Source of the DNA: Dipteris shenzhenensis | Taxonomy: Eukaryota; Polypodiophyta; Polypodiopsida; Gleicheniales | DNA: 64,000 nt | NCBI GenBank assembly: GCA_047967505.1 | Contig: CM106539.1 | Strand: one strand, 5' to 3' | Shown here: positions 21,385-31,074 of the stretch, in pieces | How the letters are laid out: the number at the start of each line of letters is the position of its first letter | How positions within the stretch are numbered: the stretch's first letter is position 1 | Made by a program: the position numbers and the translations under genes | Notes under the pieces: generated by a model | Seen by the model: only the letters and a program-made list of their open reading frames with translations | What the model was told of the DNA's origin: nothing | The model's database searches: none

Positions 21385-24300
21385 CTATCCAATGCCCATC
21401 AATACACGACAATACTCAAACCGCTGACTAGGTAGACTCTTCGTCAGCATATCTGCAGGGTTATCATCTGTATGAACCTTGACAAGCTCTATGCGCTTGT
21501 CTTCAAGTACCTCCTTGATGAAATGGTACCTGACCTCAATGTGTTTGGTCTTTGCATGAAAGACCGGATTCCGTGCTAGTTGAATAGCACTCATGGAATC
21601 ACTATGCAATGTCGGTACACCTGTATGAATCCCCAAATCTCCCACTAGCCGATCAAGCCATATAGCCTCCCTGCAACCCTCTGTGGCTGCAACATACTCA
21701 GCCTCTGTGGTAGACAAAGCAACGCACTTCTGTGCACGAGACATCCACGACACTGCACCACCTACAAAGGTGAACACATAACCAGAAGTGGATCTCCTAC
21801 TATCCACATGCCCTGCATAGTCTGAATCTGTGTACCCAAGTACACGCATGTCTCCTTTACCAAAGCAAATGCACATCTCCTTAGTACCCTTCATGTACCT
21901 CATGATGCACTTAACTGCCTCCCAATGCCTCTTTCCTGGATTAGCCATATACCGGCTATTAACTCCCACTGCAAATGCAATGTCTAGTCTAGTAGCTATC
22001 ATAGCATACATAAGACTCCCAACTGCTGATGCATAAGGAACCTTAGCCATCATGGCCCTTTCCTCATCTGATTTGGGACTATCTGTATGACTCAGTTTCA
22101 CATATGGAGGTAATGGAGTACTCACTGCCTTCCCCCCCTCCATATTGAAACGCTGCAATACTTTTGTAACATACTCTTTTTGTGAAAGCCAAAGGAGTTT
22201 CCTACTCTGATCATGCGTGATGCGCATACCAAGAATATGACCTGCAAGTCCCAAATCCTTCATATCAAAGGCCTCATGCAACTTGGCCTTTAAAGCATCT
22301 AGCTCATAAGTATTCTTGCTAGCCAATAGCATATCATCCACATATAGTGCCAAGATTATCAGGTTATTATCCTTAGCCCTTTTAGTGTAGAGGCAGTGAT
22401 CAATTTCACTCCTTCTAAAACCCTGGGACCGAATGAAAGCATCAAACTTCTGATACCATTCTCTAGGTGCTTGCTTAAGACCATAGAGACTCTTCTTCAA
22501 CTTGCAAACTAAATGCTCTTTGCCCTTTTCTTCAAAGCCTTCCGGCTGCACCATGTAAATTTCCTCATGCAAATCCCCATGCAAGAAAGCTGTCTTGACA
22601 TCCATTTGCATAAGCTCCATATCCTCTACTGCCACTAGTCCTGCCACTAGTCCAAGCATGCATCTAAGTGTGGTCATCTTCACAACCGGAGAGAATATCT
22701 CATCAAAGTCCACACCCTTCTCTTGCTTGAACCCTTTAGCAACCAAACGGGCCTTGTACCTAGGCACATCATCACCTGTGACCTTCATTTTGTAGACCCA
22801 TTTACATGGTAATGCTTTCTTTCCATGTGGCAAAGAAACCAAGTCCCAAGTCTTATTCTTCATAAGTGAACTCATCTCTGATTGCATAGCATACTCCCAC
22901 TTGCGTTGATCCTCACGCATCATAGCCTCTTTGTAGCAAGAAGGCTCCCCGCAATCAGTAAGCATCACATAGTCTACCCCTGGAACAAACCTATCAGGCG
23001 GTCTAGACACTCTAGATGATCTTCTCAATGGCATTTCAGCTTGCTGTCCCACCTGCATATCAGCCACATTTGGCTCATCATTTCCACCAATAGATGATCC
23101 ATCATCTACCCTTGATTGTATACCTGTGGGAGTACTTGGTGGCACCATTTCTTGCACATTTGGTGCATGGACAGCTTGCTGTCTATCAACATATGCAGGT
23201 GGATTCACATCCTGGAAAGTGATTCTCCTCATTTCCACATTCCTCATGGGTGCCTTATGCATCTTCTTCTCATTGAAGACCACATCATGGCTGCGTATGA
23301 TCTTCTTTGCTTCTGGATCCCAGAGACGATAGCCCATCTCTCCACTTTCACCATAACCCAGAAAGATGCATTTCCTAGACTTAGGATCTAGCTTCTTTCG
23401 AAGCTCTTTTGGCACGTGTGCATATGCCTCACACCCAAAGATACGCAAATGAGAGTAAGAGGGCTTCTTGCCACTCCATGCGTCTTCAGGAATACCACCA
23501 TCCAAACTCTTACTAGGTGATCTATTGATCACATGCACTGCAGTCTTCATTGCCTCAGCCCAAAAACCACCAGAAAGACTTGCATTGGAAAGCATGCATT
23601 GCAACCTTTCTTGAATGGTACGATTCATCTTTTCTGCAACTGGATTTTGCTCTGGAGTATGAGGGGATGTAAGCTCCCTCTTAATCCCACGAGTATCACA
23701 GAAATGCTGAAAGTCATGAGAGAGATACTCTCCACCATTGTCAGTCCGTAGGCATTTAAGCGTTCTACCTGACTGATTCTCAACCAAGGCCAGCCATTTC
23801 TGAAATACCTGGAACACATCACTCTTCCGAGCTATAGCATAAGCCCACACTTTCCTAGTTGCATCATCAATGAATGTCACATAGTATTCAGCCCCGCCTA
23901 ATGATCGTGTAGGCATGGGACCACATACGTCTGAATGCACCAAATCAAGCATTTCAAACTCTTTCTTTCCCCTTCTTTTATGGGCTGATTTAGTTTGCTT
24001 CCCATAGAGACAATGCTCACAAAATTCAAAATCAGAGAAACTCAAATGCGGTACATAACCCAAACGGTATAAGAGTTTCATTCCATTCTGGCTCATGTGC
24101 CCCAACCTGCAATGCCACAAAGAAGTGCTTGGCTGCTCGGTTATTGCAACAACATGATCAAATACCCCTGATACATGTAAGGGATACAAAGTCCCACACT
24201 TGGCACCCCTAGCCAAAAGCATAGAGCCCTTTTGAATTTTCCAACTTTGAAAGCCAAAAGTGGTGTGAAAACCAGCATCATCTAGCTGACCCACTGAAAT

Positions 24301-24732
24301 AAGACTCTTGGTCAGCTTAGGCACATGTCTCACATGTTTCAAATTAAATGCAGACCCATTTGCAAAAGAAAACTTTATGTCACCTGCTCCCACTATGTTA
24401 CATGCATAGTCATTTCCAAGATGCACACAACCTGTCTTTCCACTATCATAAGTGGAGAACCATTTCCTATGGGGAGTAACATGGAATGAAGCACCAGAAT
24501 CCAAAATCCAATCCTGGGAATATGCATCATCTGAAGTGGTAAGCAACTCTGTAGATAAAGTAGACATGAAGAGAACATCATTGTCACTATCATGTGTGAC
24601 TGCATTGATCTCCTCGATCTTCACTTTTCCTTTGTCCTCCCTTGGACTCTCTTCCTTTTGATTTGCACCCCAATTTGCATTCTTTTTCTTATCCTTTTGC
24701 TCTCTTTTCAGCTTGTAGCAATCCTTTTTCAT
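21385..24732 (-). CDS. copia pol: protease, integrase, RT, RNase H
   Basis: An open frame of 1,115 codons makes the enzymes of the element. The protease site DWILDSGASFHV lies at residues 74-85 and GAG-pre-integrase LWHCRLGH at 205-212. The integrase carries the D-D-E triad at D268 (HSDVCGP), D331 (TDNGGEY) and E367 (AEKMNRT). The RT has MDVKTAFLHGD at 710-720 and YVDD at 797-800. The RNase H has TDSDYAG (D969), STTEAEY (E1010) and HSDSMSA (D1045). The conserved end is ADMLTKSLPSQRFEYCRVLM. All catalytic residues I can place are present. The first ATG here falls inside the zinc knuckle. The true frame continues upstream without a break for 24 codons to a TAA at 24807-24805, beyond which gag follows in the same frame. 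Confidence 0.96.
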   Translation of the reverse strand: MKKDCYKLKREQKDKKKNANWGANQKEESPREDKGKVKIEEINAVTHDSDNDVLFMSTLSTELLTTSDDAYSQDWILDSGASFHVTPHRKWFSTYDSGKTGCVHLGNDYACNIVGAGDIKFSFANGSAFNLKHVRHVPKLTKSLISVGQLDDAGFHTTFGFQSWKIQKGSMLLARGAKCGTLYPLHVSGVFDHVVAITEQPSTSLWHCRLGHMSQNGMKLLYRLGYVPHLSFSDFEFCEHCLYGKQTKSAHKRRGKKEFEMLDLVHSDVCGPMPTRSLGGAEYYVTFIDDATRKVWAYAIARKSDVFQVFQKWLALVENQSGRTLKCLRTDNGGEYLSHDFQHFCDTRGIKRELTSPHTPEQNPVAEKMNRTIQERLQCMLSNASLSGGFWAEAMKTAVHVINRSPSKSLDGGIPEDAWSGKKPSYSHLRIFGCEAYAHVPKELRKKLDPKSRKCIFLGYGESGEMGYRLWDPEAKKIIRSHDVVFNEKKMHKAPMRNVEMRRITFQDVNPPAYVDRQQAVHAPNVQEMVPPSTPTGIQSRVDDGSSIGGNDEPNVADMQVGQQAEMPLRRSSRVSRPPDRFVPGVDYVMLTDCGEPSCYKEAMMREDQRKWEYAMQSEMSSLMKNKTWDLVSLPHGKKALPCKWVYKMKVTGDDVPRYKARLVAKGFKQEKGVDFDEIFSPVVKMTTLRCMLGLVAGLVAVEDMELMQMDVKTAFLHGDLHEEIYMVQPEGFEEKGKEHLVCKLKKSLYGLKQAPREWYQKFDAFIRSQGFRRSEIDHCLYTKRAKDNNLIILALYVDDMLLASKNTYELDALKAKLHEAFDMKDLGLAGHILGMRITHDQSRKLLWLSQKEYVTKVLQRFNMEGGKAVSTPLPPYVKLSHTDSPKSDEERAMMAKVPYASAVGSLMYAMIATRLDIAFAVGVNSRYMANPGKRHWEAVKCIMRYMKGTKEMCICFGKGDMRVLGYTDSDYAGHVDSRRSTSGYVFTFVGGAVSWMSRAQKCVALSTTEAEYVAATEGCREAIWLDRLVGDLGIHTGVPTLHSDSMSAIQLARNPVFHAKTKHIEVRYHFIKEVLEDKRIELVKVHTDDNPADMLTKSLPSQRFEYCRVLMGIG

Positions 24733-24807
24733 ATGGCCCTTCTTGCCACAATGGTAACACTCAATGTTCCGTGCCCTGGATTTGCTACGAGACTTCCCTC
24801 TTTCTTA
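24733..24807 (-). other. Nonsense codon and zinc-knuckle link between gag and pol
   Basis: The gag frame ends GKS then TAA (24807-24805) and reads on in the same frame with ERGKSRSKSR and the knuckle CYHCGKKGHMKKDC. The element therefore has one gag-pol frame interrupted by a single stop. Losing this stop would give a frame of about 1,357 codons, the normal single-polyprotein layout of plant copia elements. Confidence 0.9.
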
Positions 24808-25485
24808 GGACTTCCCCCTGAACTGTGATCTGCCCCTTTGCACATTTAAGGCTGCATCCTGCTTGTTGCCATCCATAGACTTCCGTCTAATCTCCTCGGC
24901 CAACAAGCTACCCACAACATCATCAAATTTCAGTACTCCACCAGGTGCAGAGTTACTGACAGCTGTACAGAAGGTATCCCATGAGGATGGCAATGAACAT
25001 AAGAGAAATATTGCCTTAGTCTCCGCATCAAAATTCATTTTCTGAGCCTGAAGCTGGCTGAAAATAATATTGAATTCATTCAAGTGAGAAGCAATGGAGA
25101 CCCCTTCCTTCATTTGCAGCTCAAACAACCTCTTCATGAGGTAAACTTTATTAGAGGCAGTTTCCTTCTCATAAGTGGCACACAGTTTCTTCCACAAATC
25201 TTCCGTAGTCTGCTCATTTACTACTGTGAAATAAACTAACTCTGCAAGATGAAGTCTAATAGTAGACTTTGCTAATGCATCCAACTCATTCCAATCATCC
25301 TCAGACATATTTGCAGGCTTAGCTTCAATCCCTACCAAGGGTTTAATCTGCTTCTTTTGAATAAGCACATCCCTTATTTGTTCTTTCCACAAAGAAAAGT
25401 TTGTCCCATCAAACTTTTTAATGCTGAAAAACTCCTTTTCAGACATGGAAGAGGATGCCATGATGCAAATAAAGCAAAATCCCAA
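24805..25485 (-). CDS. copia gag (capsid region)
   Basis: Gag forms the virus-like particle. The open frame starts at 25485, but the better start is the ninth codon (25461, MASSSMSEKEFF). From there it reads FDGTNFSLWKEQIRDVL, typical of copia gag N-termini. A UBN2-type core follows (LWKKLCATYEKET, LMKRLFELQMKEGVSIASH, LLCSLPSSWDTF). It stops at a TAA before the zinc knuckle, giving 217 codons from the second ATG. Without read-through the particle protein would lack its knuckle. Confidence 0.92.
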   Translation of the reverse strand: MGFCFICIMASSSMSEKEFFSIKKFDGTNFSLWKEQIRDVLIQKKQIKPLVGIEAKPANMSEDDWNELDALAKSTIRLHLAELVYFTVVNEQTTEDLWKKLCATYEKETASNKVYLMKRLFELQMKEGVSIASHLNEFNIIFSQLQAQKMNFDAETKAIFLLCSLPSSWDTFCTAVSNSAPGGVLKFDDVVGSLLAEEIRRKSMDGNKQDAALNVQRGRSQFRGKS

Positions 25486-26875
25486 ATGCTAGTGCCTGCA
25501 AGAGAGAATCACACCAAATACCAAGTGCACCCAAATGTGTATGCCACAATAGAGTGAAATATCACCAAAACTCAAAACTCAAAGCATCTGACTCATGTGC
25601 ATATACTATGCATCCATATGAGCAAATCTGGCCCAAAAGAAAATGCCAATAAGTGCCAAATGACTCAAGCATAAACACTGTCCACTGGCATATGCATCAA
25701 TAATGTCTCATCCAAGAGAGCATAGCACTATCAGTGCATCACCTGCAATGTTTCAAAGCTGTCCCTCAGCATAAAATAGCATCCATGTGCAAAGCGTCCA
25801 TAAAAAATGGCATCCCACAAGGCAATTTGGGCCTATCAGCGCATCATCCAAGGACCGCAATGCATCCAAATGGCCTATAAATCATCCACTGCAACCCAAT
25901 GCAAACCACGAATGAGCGCACACTGCTCAAACCTGCAACCAAAGTGATCTGCATAAGGTATGCTCAAGAAATCATAGTCCCACGGTAATGAGCGCTACTG
26001 AAAATAGAACTTGAGATGCCTCAAAACATGGGCGCCATTGCATAATCGGACTCAGCAAGAAAATCTGCAAATATCTCTCCTCTGCCAGAACTCCAAAATC
26101 CCAACCGATGAGTGAGAAATGGGAGTCAACACTTATCCTGCCATGTGGCATAAATCTAAGGTTTCAAAACCTTAGAATGAAAAATGCATAACAGAGAGAC
26201 GAAATCGAATACACAGAGATCTATAACTCTGAAAATCCTCCACCGAATTGCGCAAGAACTAACAAGTAGGGGTTTTTGGGCGTCCGGAACGCAATGGGAT
26301 AGACGGTTTTGGAAACCGTGGTCTCAATCACTGGGTCCAACACACGGACTGAAAAACGTTTTTGGAAACAGAGCTATCTGTAAACTCCACCGGAGTGCGA
26401 ATGATGAGCAACATAGAAGTTTTAGGACCTCCTGAGTCCACCGGAACTGATAGATCTGCAAATGGTTGCTCCAAACTTGAGTTCCAACACCCGGGCAAAA
26501 AAACGCAGAAACTGACACAGAGAGCCAGAAATCCAATGAAATGATCCCGGATTCAAGAATAAAGGTGTTTCCAGGCTCCTGAAGTAATGTGGACACCAAA
26601 AACAAGCAATAGTTGCCTCTACAAGTCAATATGGAGTCTCTGTCATCGAACGGAACAGGGAAAAGCTCAAAAAACGACTTTTTTTTTTAAAGCTCTTAAC
26701 AGGCTCTCAAAACCACTTCGCAAAGCCAAAGTGACTTTTCCAAATGTTCCTCCAAGGTCTCTGCACACTCGGATGCAAGTAAAGTCGCCCACAAAGCTTC
26801 CCACAGAGCTTCTCCTTCCTCCCACAGAGCTGCTGAGCTTCAAAGCATTCATGCATGCTTAGCTAGATCACCCGG
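25486..26875 (-). other. Untranslated leader of the copia element
   Basis: About 1.4 kb lies between the primer-binding site and the gag start. It has no long frame on the coding strand. A leader of this length is long for copia elements and could hold packaging or translation signals. None is recognisable. Confidence 0.6.
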
Positions 26876-26887
26876 GCTCTGATACCA
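26876..26887 (-). promoter_or_regulatory. Primer-binding site, initiator Met tRNA
   Basis: Minus strand TGGTATCAGAGC is the complement of the 3' end of plant initiator Met tRNA and sits 2 bases inside the 5' LTR. Confidence 0.92.
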
Positions 26888-26889
26888 GT

Positions 26890-27062
26890 TGAGAGTGCTC
26901 TCAACGGAAGCAAGAACGAAAGAAGGAGAGAGAGAGAGACAGAGAGCCACACAAGTTTTGGTGGGTGCAGAACCACCCTAATCTTCTTTTTCATTCATTT
27001 ATATGTGTGTTTGAGTATTGTACATAACCGGGGTTAAGGCATAGTGACCTTTAACCCCCACA
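26890..27062 (-). repeat. 5' LTR of the copia element
   Basis: 173 bp. It differs from the 3' LTR by T/G at its fourth base, G/A in ACGGAAG/ACGAAAG, C/T near the end (21310/27042) and one extra GA. A minus-strand TATAAAT lies at 27003-26997. Confidence 0.95.
26997..27003 (-). promoter_or_regulatory. TATA box in copia 5' LTR
   Basis: Minus strand TATAAAT about 60 bp into the 173 bp LTR, the likely promoter of the element. Confidence 0.5.
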
Positions 27063-27067
27063 CATGT
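27063..27067. repeat. Target-site duplication CATGT (right)
   Basis: Matches 21155-21159. Confidence 0.92.
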
Positions 27068-27281
27068 CATAAAAGATATGGAAATCTTGATGGGCATTGC
27101 ACTTATGGAGGAAGTCAAAAAGCATTTCGTCACATGATTTCCTTTCTTCTCCTACCATGGCACCTTCAAGGACTAGTGATCTACTTTCCTTGCAAATAGT
27201 TGATACTTCCTCTTTTGTTGTTTTCTTTTTTTCTATAGTGTTGTAAACTATCTTTTTGTAGACATTAACACAAGAAACCAA
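27068..27281 (-). pseudogene. Open frame split by the copia insertion, function unknown
   Basis: A minus-strand frame from 27281 reads towards the insertion (KKKTTKEEVSTICKESRSL, then CNAHQDFHIFYD). Joining the flanks at the single CATGT lets it continue into 21154-21110 for about 15 codons before a stop. No family is recognised, and it lies at the edge of a tandem-repeat block, so it may be chance. Confidence 0.2.
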
Positions 27282-28090
27282 GTCACATAAAGTGAAGAGT
27301 TTACTACGTCAAGGATCCTCCCTAAAGAAAATACTAAAAGAGAACTCTATAGTCCTTTTGTCCTGCCCTTATCTCTTTGATCTGACAAAGGAAATATGTT
27401 TTCAAATTATAAACAAGTAAAATTGAGCATAGCATGAGAAAATCTACAAACTATGCCTTTTGCCTATTGGGATGAGGTCCAATAGCCAAAATTGCTTCTT
27501 AAGTTCTTTTTTCATAAATGTGCTCAAGAAAGCAATTTGGGCTGTTGGGTAGGCTTCCACCATCTTAAATCACATTGTTAAGCACTATTTCCAGATATAT
27601 GCTCAACCAAGATATCAGGGTTCCAAAAAACCTCCCAATAAGCTAGATCGCTTCCTTGATAATGTAAACACAAGAACACCAAGACATATAGAGTGATGAT
27701 TCCACCTAGTTGAGGATGGTCTCTGAATATAAAGCTAGAAGCGAAGTCTGGAGTTCTTTTCTAGGACTTCTTGCTTTATCTTTTGGATCTTATAAAACAA
27801 ACATATTTTCAAGTGTGACTGACCAAAATTTGTGTAGCACCAAAGAAAATCTACAAAATATGCTTAAGAGTTCTCGAGTCCACATGTTGGGCAAGCTTCC
27901 AACAATACAAATCACCTTCTCAAGCACTATTTCCAAAACTGTGCTCAAGAAAATGATATGAATTGTTGGGCATCCCTTCAATAGCACAATTTTTTTTGTT
28001 AAGAATTACTTCTACTTTTGTTTTTGTCAAAGTAGCTATCTAGGCACTAGAAGGCCTCCAAAAAAGCCCAATAGGTTTCTTAAGCTAGCC
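27262..28090. repeat. Tandem repeat block, about 405 bp unit
   Basis: Two diverged copies (about 27262-27661 and 27662-28090) share CACAAGAA.ACCAAG.CATA, then a CT-rich stretch, ATATTTTCAA and GAAAATCTACAAA.TATGC. They continue into modules of the type TTGGGTAGGCTTCCA...CTTAAGCACTATTTCC. The copy after 28095 resumes at 43490, beyond the inserted gypsy element. Confidence 0.65.
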
Positions 28091-28095
28091 AACAT
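28091..28095. repeat. Target-site duplication AACAT (left)
   Basis: AACAT abuts the left gypsy LTR and recurs at 43490-43494. Confidence 0.92.
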
Positions 28096-28134
28096 TGTTG
28101 ACTCTGTGCCAACATGAACTTATCAAGAAAGAGA

Positions 28135-28410
28135 AGGTGTTACAACTTTGTGATAAAACTTTGTGTTACAACTTCTAGACACAACTTTGTGTAACAACTT
28201 TGTGTTACAAGTTTGTGTTACAACTTCAGCATGACGAGAGAGAATGTGTTACGACTTTGTGACACAACTTTGTGTTACAACTTTGTGTAACAACTTTGTG
28301 TTACAACTTTGTGTTACAACTTCTACATGTAGAGAGAGAATGTGTTACAACTTTGTGATACAACTTTGTGTAACAACTTTGTGATACGACTTTGTGTTAC
28401 ATGCAGAGAG
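28135..28410 (+). repeat. Tandem array ACAACTTTGTGT in the LTR U3
   Basis: Variants of ACAACTTTGTGTT, ACAACTTTGTGAT and ACAACTTTGTGTA follow each other, interrupted by GAGAGAGAATGTG blocks. The array differs in length in the 3' LTR (about 42340-42650) and accounts for the LTR length difference. Upstream of the TATA box it could act as an enhancer array; that is inference. Confidence 0.85.
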
Positions 28411-28427
28411 AGAAGCTCTCCAACTTG

Positions 28428-28435
28428 TATAAATA
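28428..28435 (+). promoter_or_regulatory. TATA box of the gypsy 5' LTR
   Basis: TATAAATA, conserved at 42671-42678 in the 3' LTR, lies just after the tandem array. Confidence 0.6.
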
Positions 28436-29248
28436 CCCCATAATGGAATGAAGCCCACACTCTTAGGGCATTGTGTTGAGTCTACATTGGTATTCCAAGC
28501 ATTTGTCTCAAGTGTCCATGCTTCCTTGCACTGCACGTCCAAAAGCATGTCCTAACCTTGCAACCCTTCTCCCCTCTCCTCCAACCTTGCAACCCTCCCT
28601 CTCCCTCTCCTCCTCCCTCCTTCTCCTTCCTCCTTCTCCTCCTCCTCCCTCCTCCTCCTCCTCCTACTCCTCCCTCCTCCTCCTCCTCCTCTCTCCTCCC
28701 CCTCCCTCCTCCTCTTTCCTCCTCCTCCTTCCTCCTTTCTCTTCTTTCACCCATGCTCTTACACCTTCTTCCTCTCCCACTCCTATGCTTTCCTAAACCC
28801 TTAAACTCCATGATCTACGAGGGAGACGAGTTCTCCACCATGTACTCTACTCTGAACCTTGGATCCTCCTTCTAACCCTGGACCCCTTCTAAACCTTGGA
28901 ACCTCCTTCTGAACCCTAGAACTCCTCCTAAACCCTGGAACTCTTTCTAAACCCTGGAACCTCCTTCTGAACCCTTAAACTCTTCCTAAACCCTACAACC
29001 CCCAATGAAGGCGAAAGCCTTCATTACCTCAACAAAGATGGTTTACGTGCCTTTTACACATGCTTGCCCTTTGTTTGCTTACCACACTTAAGCCTACGTC
29101 TCTCACCGGAAGATGACTCGAGGTCCTAAGCTACACATATACTACAACCGACAATCCCAATATATCTGTAGGTGACAAAAAGCCTCGGAACCCTGCAACA
29201 TAGAATACCCAGCTCTTCCTACGAATGCAGTAGGAAAGAGCCAACATT

Positions 29249-29266
29249 TAGCACCGTTGCCGGGGA
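29249..29266 (+). promoter_or_regulatory. Primer-binding site, tRNA-Asp type
   Basis: TAGCACCGTTGCCGGGGA matches the plant gypsy tRNA-Asp site TGGCGCCGTTGCCGGGGA at 16 of 18 bases. Both mismatches are G to A. It begins 2 bases after the LTR. Confidence 0.85.
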
Positions 29267-29639
29267 GACTAGCGTCTCAAGTAGTGAGTAAACATACGTA
29301 GGTATGTGTAAAACAAGTCACTACTTCAAACTTTCACGAACATAACACTCAAGGGCAAGGAGAGTAAAATTTTTTTTTCCAAATCTAGCCAAACATATCA
29401 ACCCCAAACATCCACTTGGGGTTACTACCTTAAGAAATTTTCTTAATTTCTTAAAAAGAAGCCACATGATATACAATCAGGCTAGGTAGTGGACACGGAT
29501 GCGTAGAGCTTTCAATTTTGATCATTTTACCTTTTTACAGAAAGGCAAACCGAGCTCTCCATAAAGAGTTATGGCTCGAGAAGAGTTTAGGGTTAAACCC
29601 TAAACCTAAACCTTAAACCTAAAATCCAATCCTATAAAA

Positions 29640-31070
29640 ACCTACTCCACCCCCCTCATTCTTCATCTTTCACTTTTTGCCTCCATTCTCTTCCTCATTC
29701 CGAGCCCCACGCAAGACACTCCTCCCTCTCCATCGACCACCCCCTTACTCCTATCCTCGCCATGTAAGTGACATCGAGCCCTTCTCGCAGCGATGACCTA
29801 GCCTTCCACCCACCGTCCATTGTTTCGCAACAATCCCGTTACATCGAGAAAGACTTGGAGAGCGTTCAGGTGACCACTTCTCCCAGCTTTTCGATTTTCG
29901 TCTTTCAGGTTTTTTTTGCTCTTTTTTACACCTCCCCCCTCCCCCTCCATCTCCACCACCACCTCCCCCCTCCCCCTCCATCTCCACCACCACCTCCCCC
30001 TTCCCCCTTCCCCTTCACCACCACCTCCCCCTTCCCCCTCCCCCTTCATCTCCACCTCCCCCTCTCCCCCTCCCCCTCCACCACCACCTCCCCCTCTTCC
30101 GCTCCCCCTCCACCACCACCTCCCCCTCTCCCCCTCTCCCTTCATCTCCACCTCCCCCTCTCCCCCTCCACCTCCCCCTCTCCCCCTCCCCCTCCACCAC
30201 CACCTCCCCCCTCCCCCTCCCCCTCCACCACCACCTCCCCCCCTCCCCCATCCCCCTCTCTCTCTTTACACTCTCCTCTCTTCCCTCTCCCCCACCCCCT
30301 CTCTCTCTTCCCCTTTCCCCCTCTTCTCTCTCCTCTTTTTCCCCCTCACTCTCTCCTCTCTCCACCTCATTCTCTCCCCCACCCCCTCTCTCTCTTCCCC
30401 CCTTAGCCCGTTCAACCCCCCACCCCACCCCACCCCACCCCCCCTCCCGCGGCGGTGCTCCACAGCGCCGCCGCCCGCTCACCCCCCTCGCGACGGTGCA
30501 CCCAGCGCCACCCCGCCCCCTCTCTCTAACCCCCCACCCCCGCCCCACCCCACCCGCCCCTCCCGCGGCGGCGCTCCGCAGCGTCGCCGCCCGCTCACCA
30601 CCTCGGTGGCGCACACAACGCCGCCGCTGCCCCGCGCACCCCCCTACCCCTAGCCCCCGTGTCACCCCTCGCCCCCCGCTGCCCCCCAGTGCACCCCCCT
30701 CGCCCCCCCGCGTGCCACCCCTCGCCCCCCCGCGCACCCCCGTCGCCCTCCCCCGCCGCCCCCTCGCGCACCCCCCTTGCCCCCCCGCGCACCCCCCTCG
30801 CCCCCCCCGCGCACCACCTCCCGCCCTCCCCCGCCGCCCCCCGCGCCACCCCTCGCCCTCCCCCACCGCCGCCCCGCGCACCCCCCTCGCCCCCCGCGCA
30901 CCCCCGTCGCCCCCCCCCGCGCTACGCCCCGCTTCCCCCCCCTCACCCCTCGCGCCAAACCCCCCTGCGCAAACCCCCCTCACCCCCCCGCGTCAACCCC
31001 CCTGCGCAAACCCCCCCCCCCCCCGGGCGCCGCCGTCGGGCAACCCCCACAGCACCAAAAAAAAAAACAA
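29640..31070 (+). repeat. Pyrimidine-rich, then C-rich low-complexity leader
   Basis: First come CCACCACCTCCCCCT-type repeats (29930-30260), then CTCT-rich sequence, then extremely C-rich CCCCCGCGCACC-type sequence (30420-31040). The minus strand would be guanine-run rich. Long frames are open in several phases on both strands here (for example 29768-30406 plus and 30983-30015 minus), but they encode only biased proline or glycine/arginine strings. Confidence 0.85.
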
Positions 31071-31074
31071 ACAA

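Larger units (their letters stand above)
21160..27062 (-). mobile_element. Ty1/copia LTR retrotransposon, complete and nearly intact
   Basis: The 5,903 bp element lies on the minus strand. Its LTRs are 171 bp (3', 21160-21330) and 173 bp (5', 26890-27062). Both begin and end TG...CA, and the element is flanked by the 5 bp duplication CATGT. A primer-binding site for initiator Met tRNA lies 2 bases inside the 5' LTR, and a polypurine tract abuts the 3' LTR. The LTRs differ by three substitutions and one GA repeat unit, so the insertion is fairly young. Gag and pol share one frame, broken by a single TAA. Confidence 0.97.
28096..29246 (+). repeat. 5' LTR of the gypsy element
   Basis: 1,151 bp with TG...CA ends. 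It holds a tandem array (about 28135-28410), a TATAAATA at 28428-28435, a CT-rich stretch (28560-28745) and repeats of the type CCTAAACCCTGGAACTC (28860-29000). The frames that stay open in the CT-rich stretch on both strands are not genes. Confidence 0.95.

Noticed and set aside
28135-28410. Regular short repeats that could be mistaken for a CRISPR-like array
   Set aside because: The units are 12-13 bp with no unique spacers and lie inside a plant LTR; they are an LTR tandem array.
28473-28875. Pairs of frames in the CT-rich part of the gypsy LTRs (also 42716-43118)
   Set aside because: They are copies of the same LTR, low-complexity, open on both strands, and contain the LTR's own short repeats.
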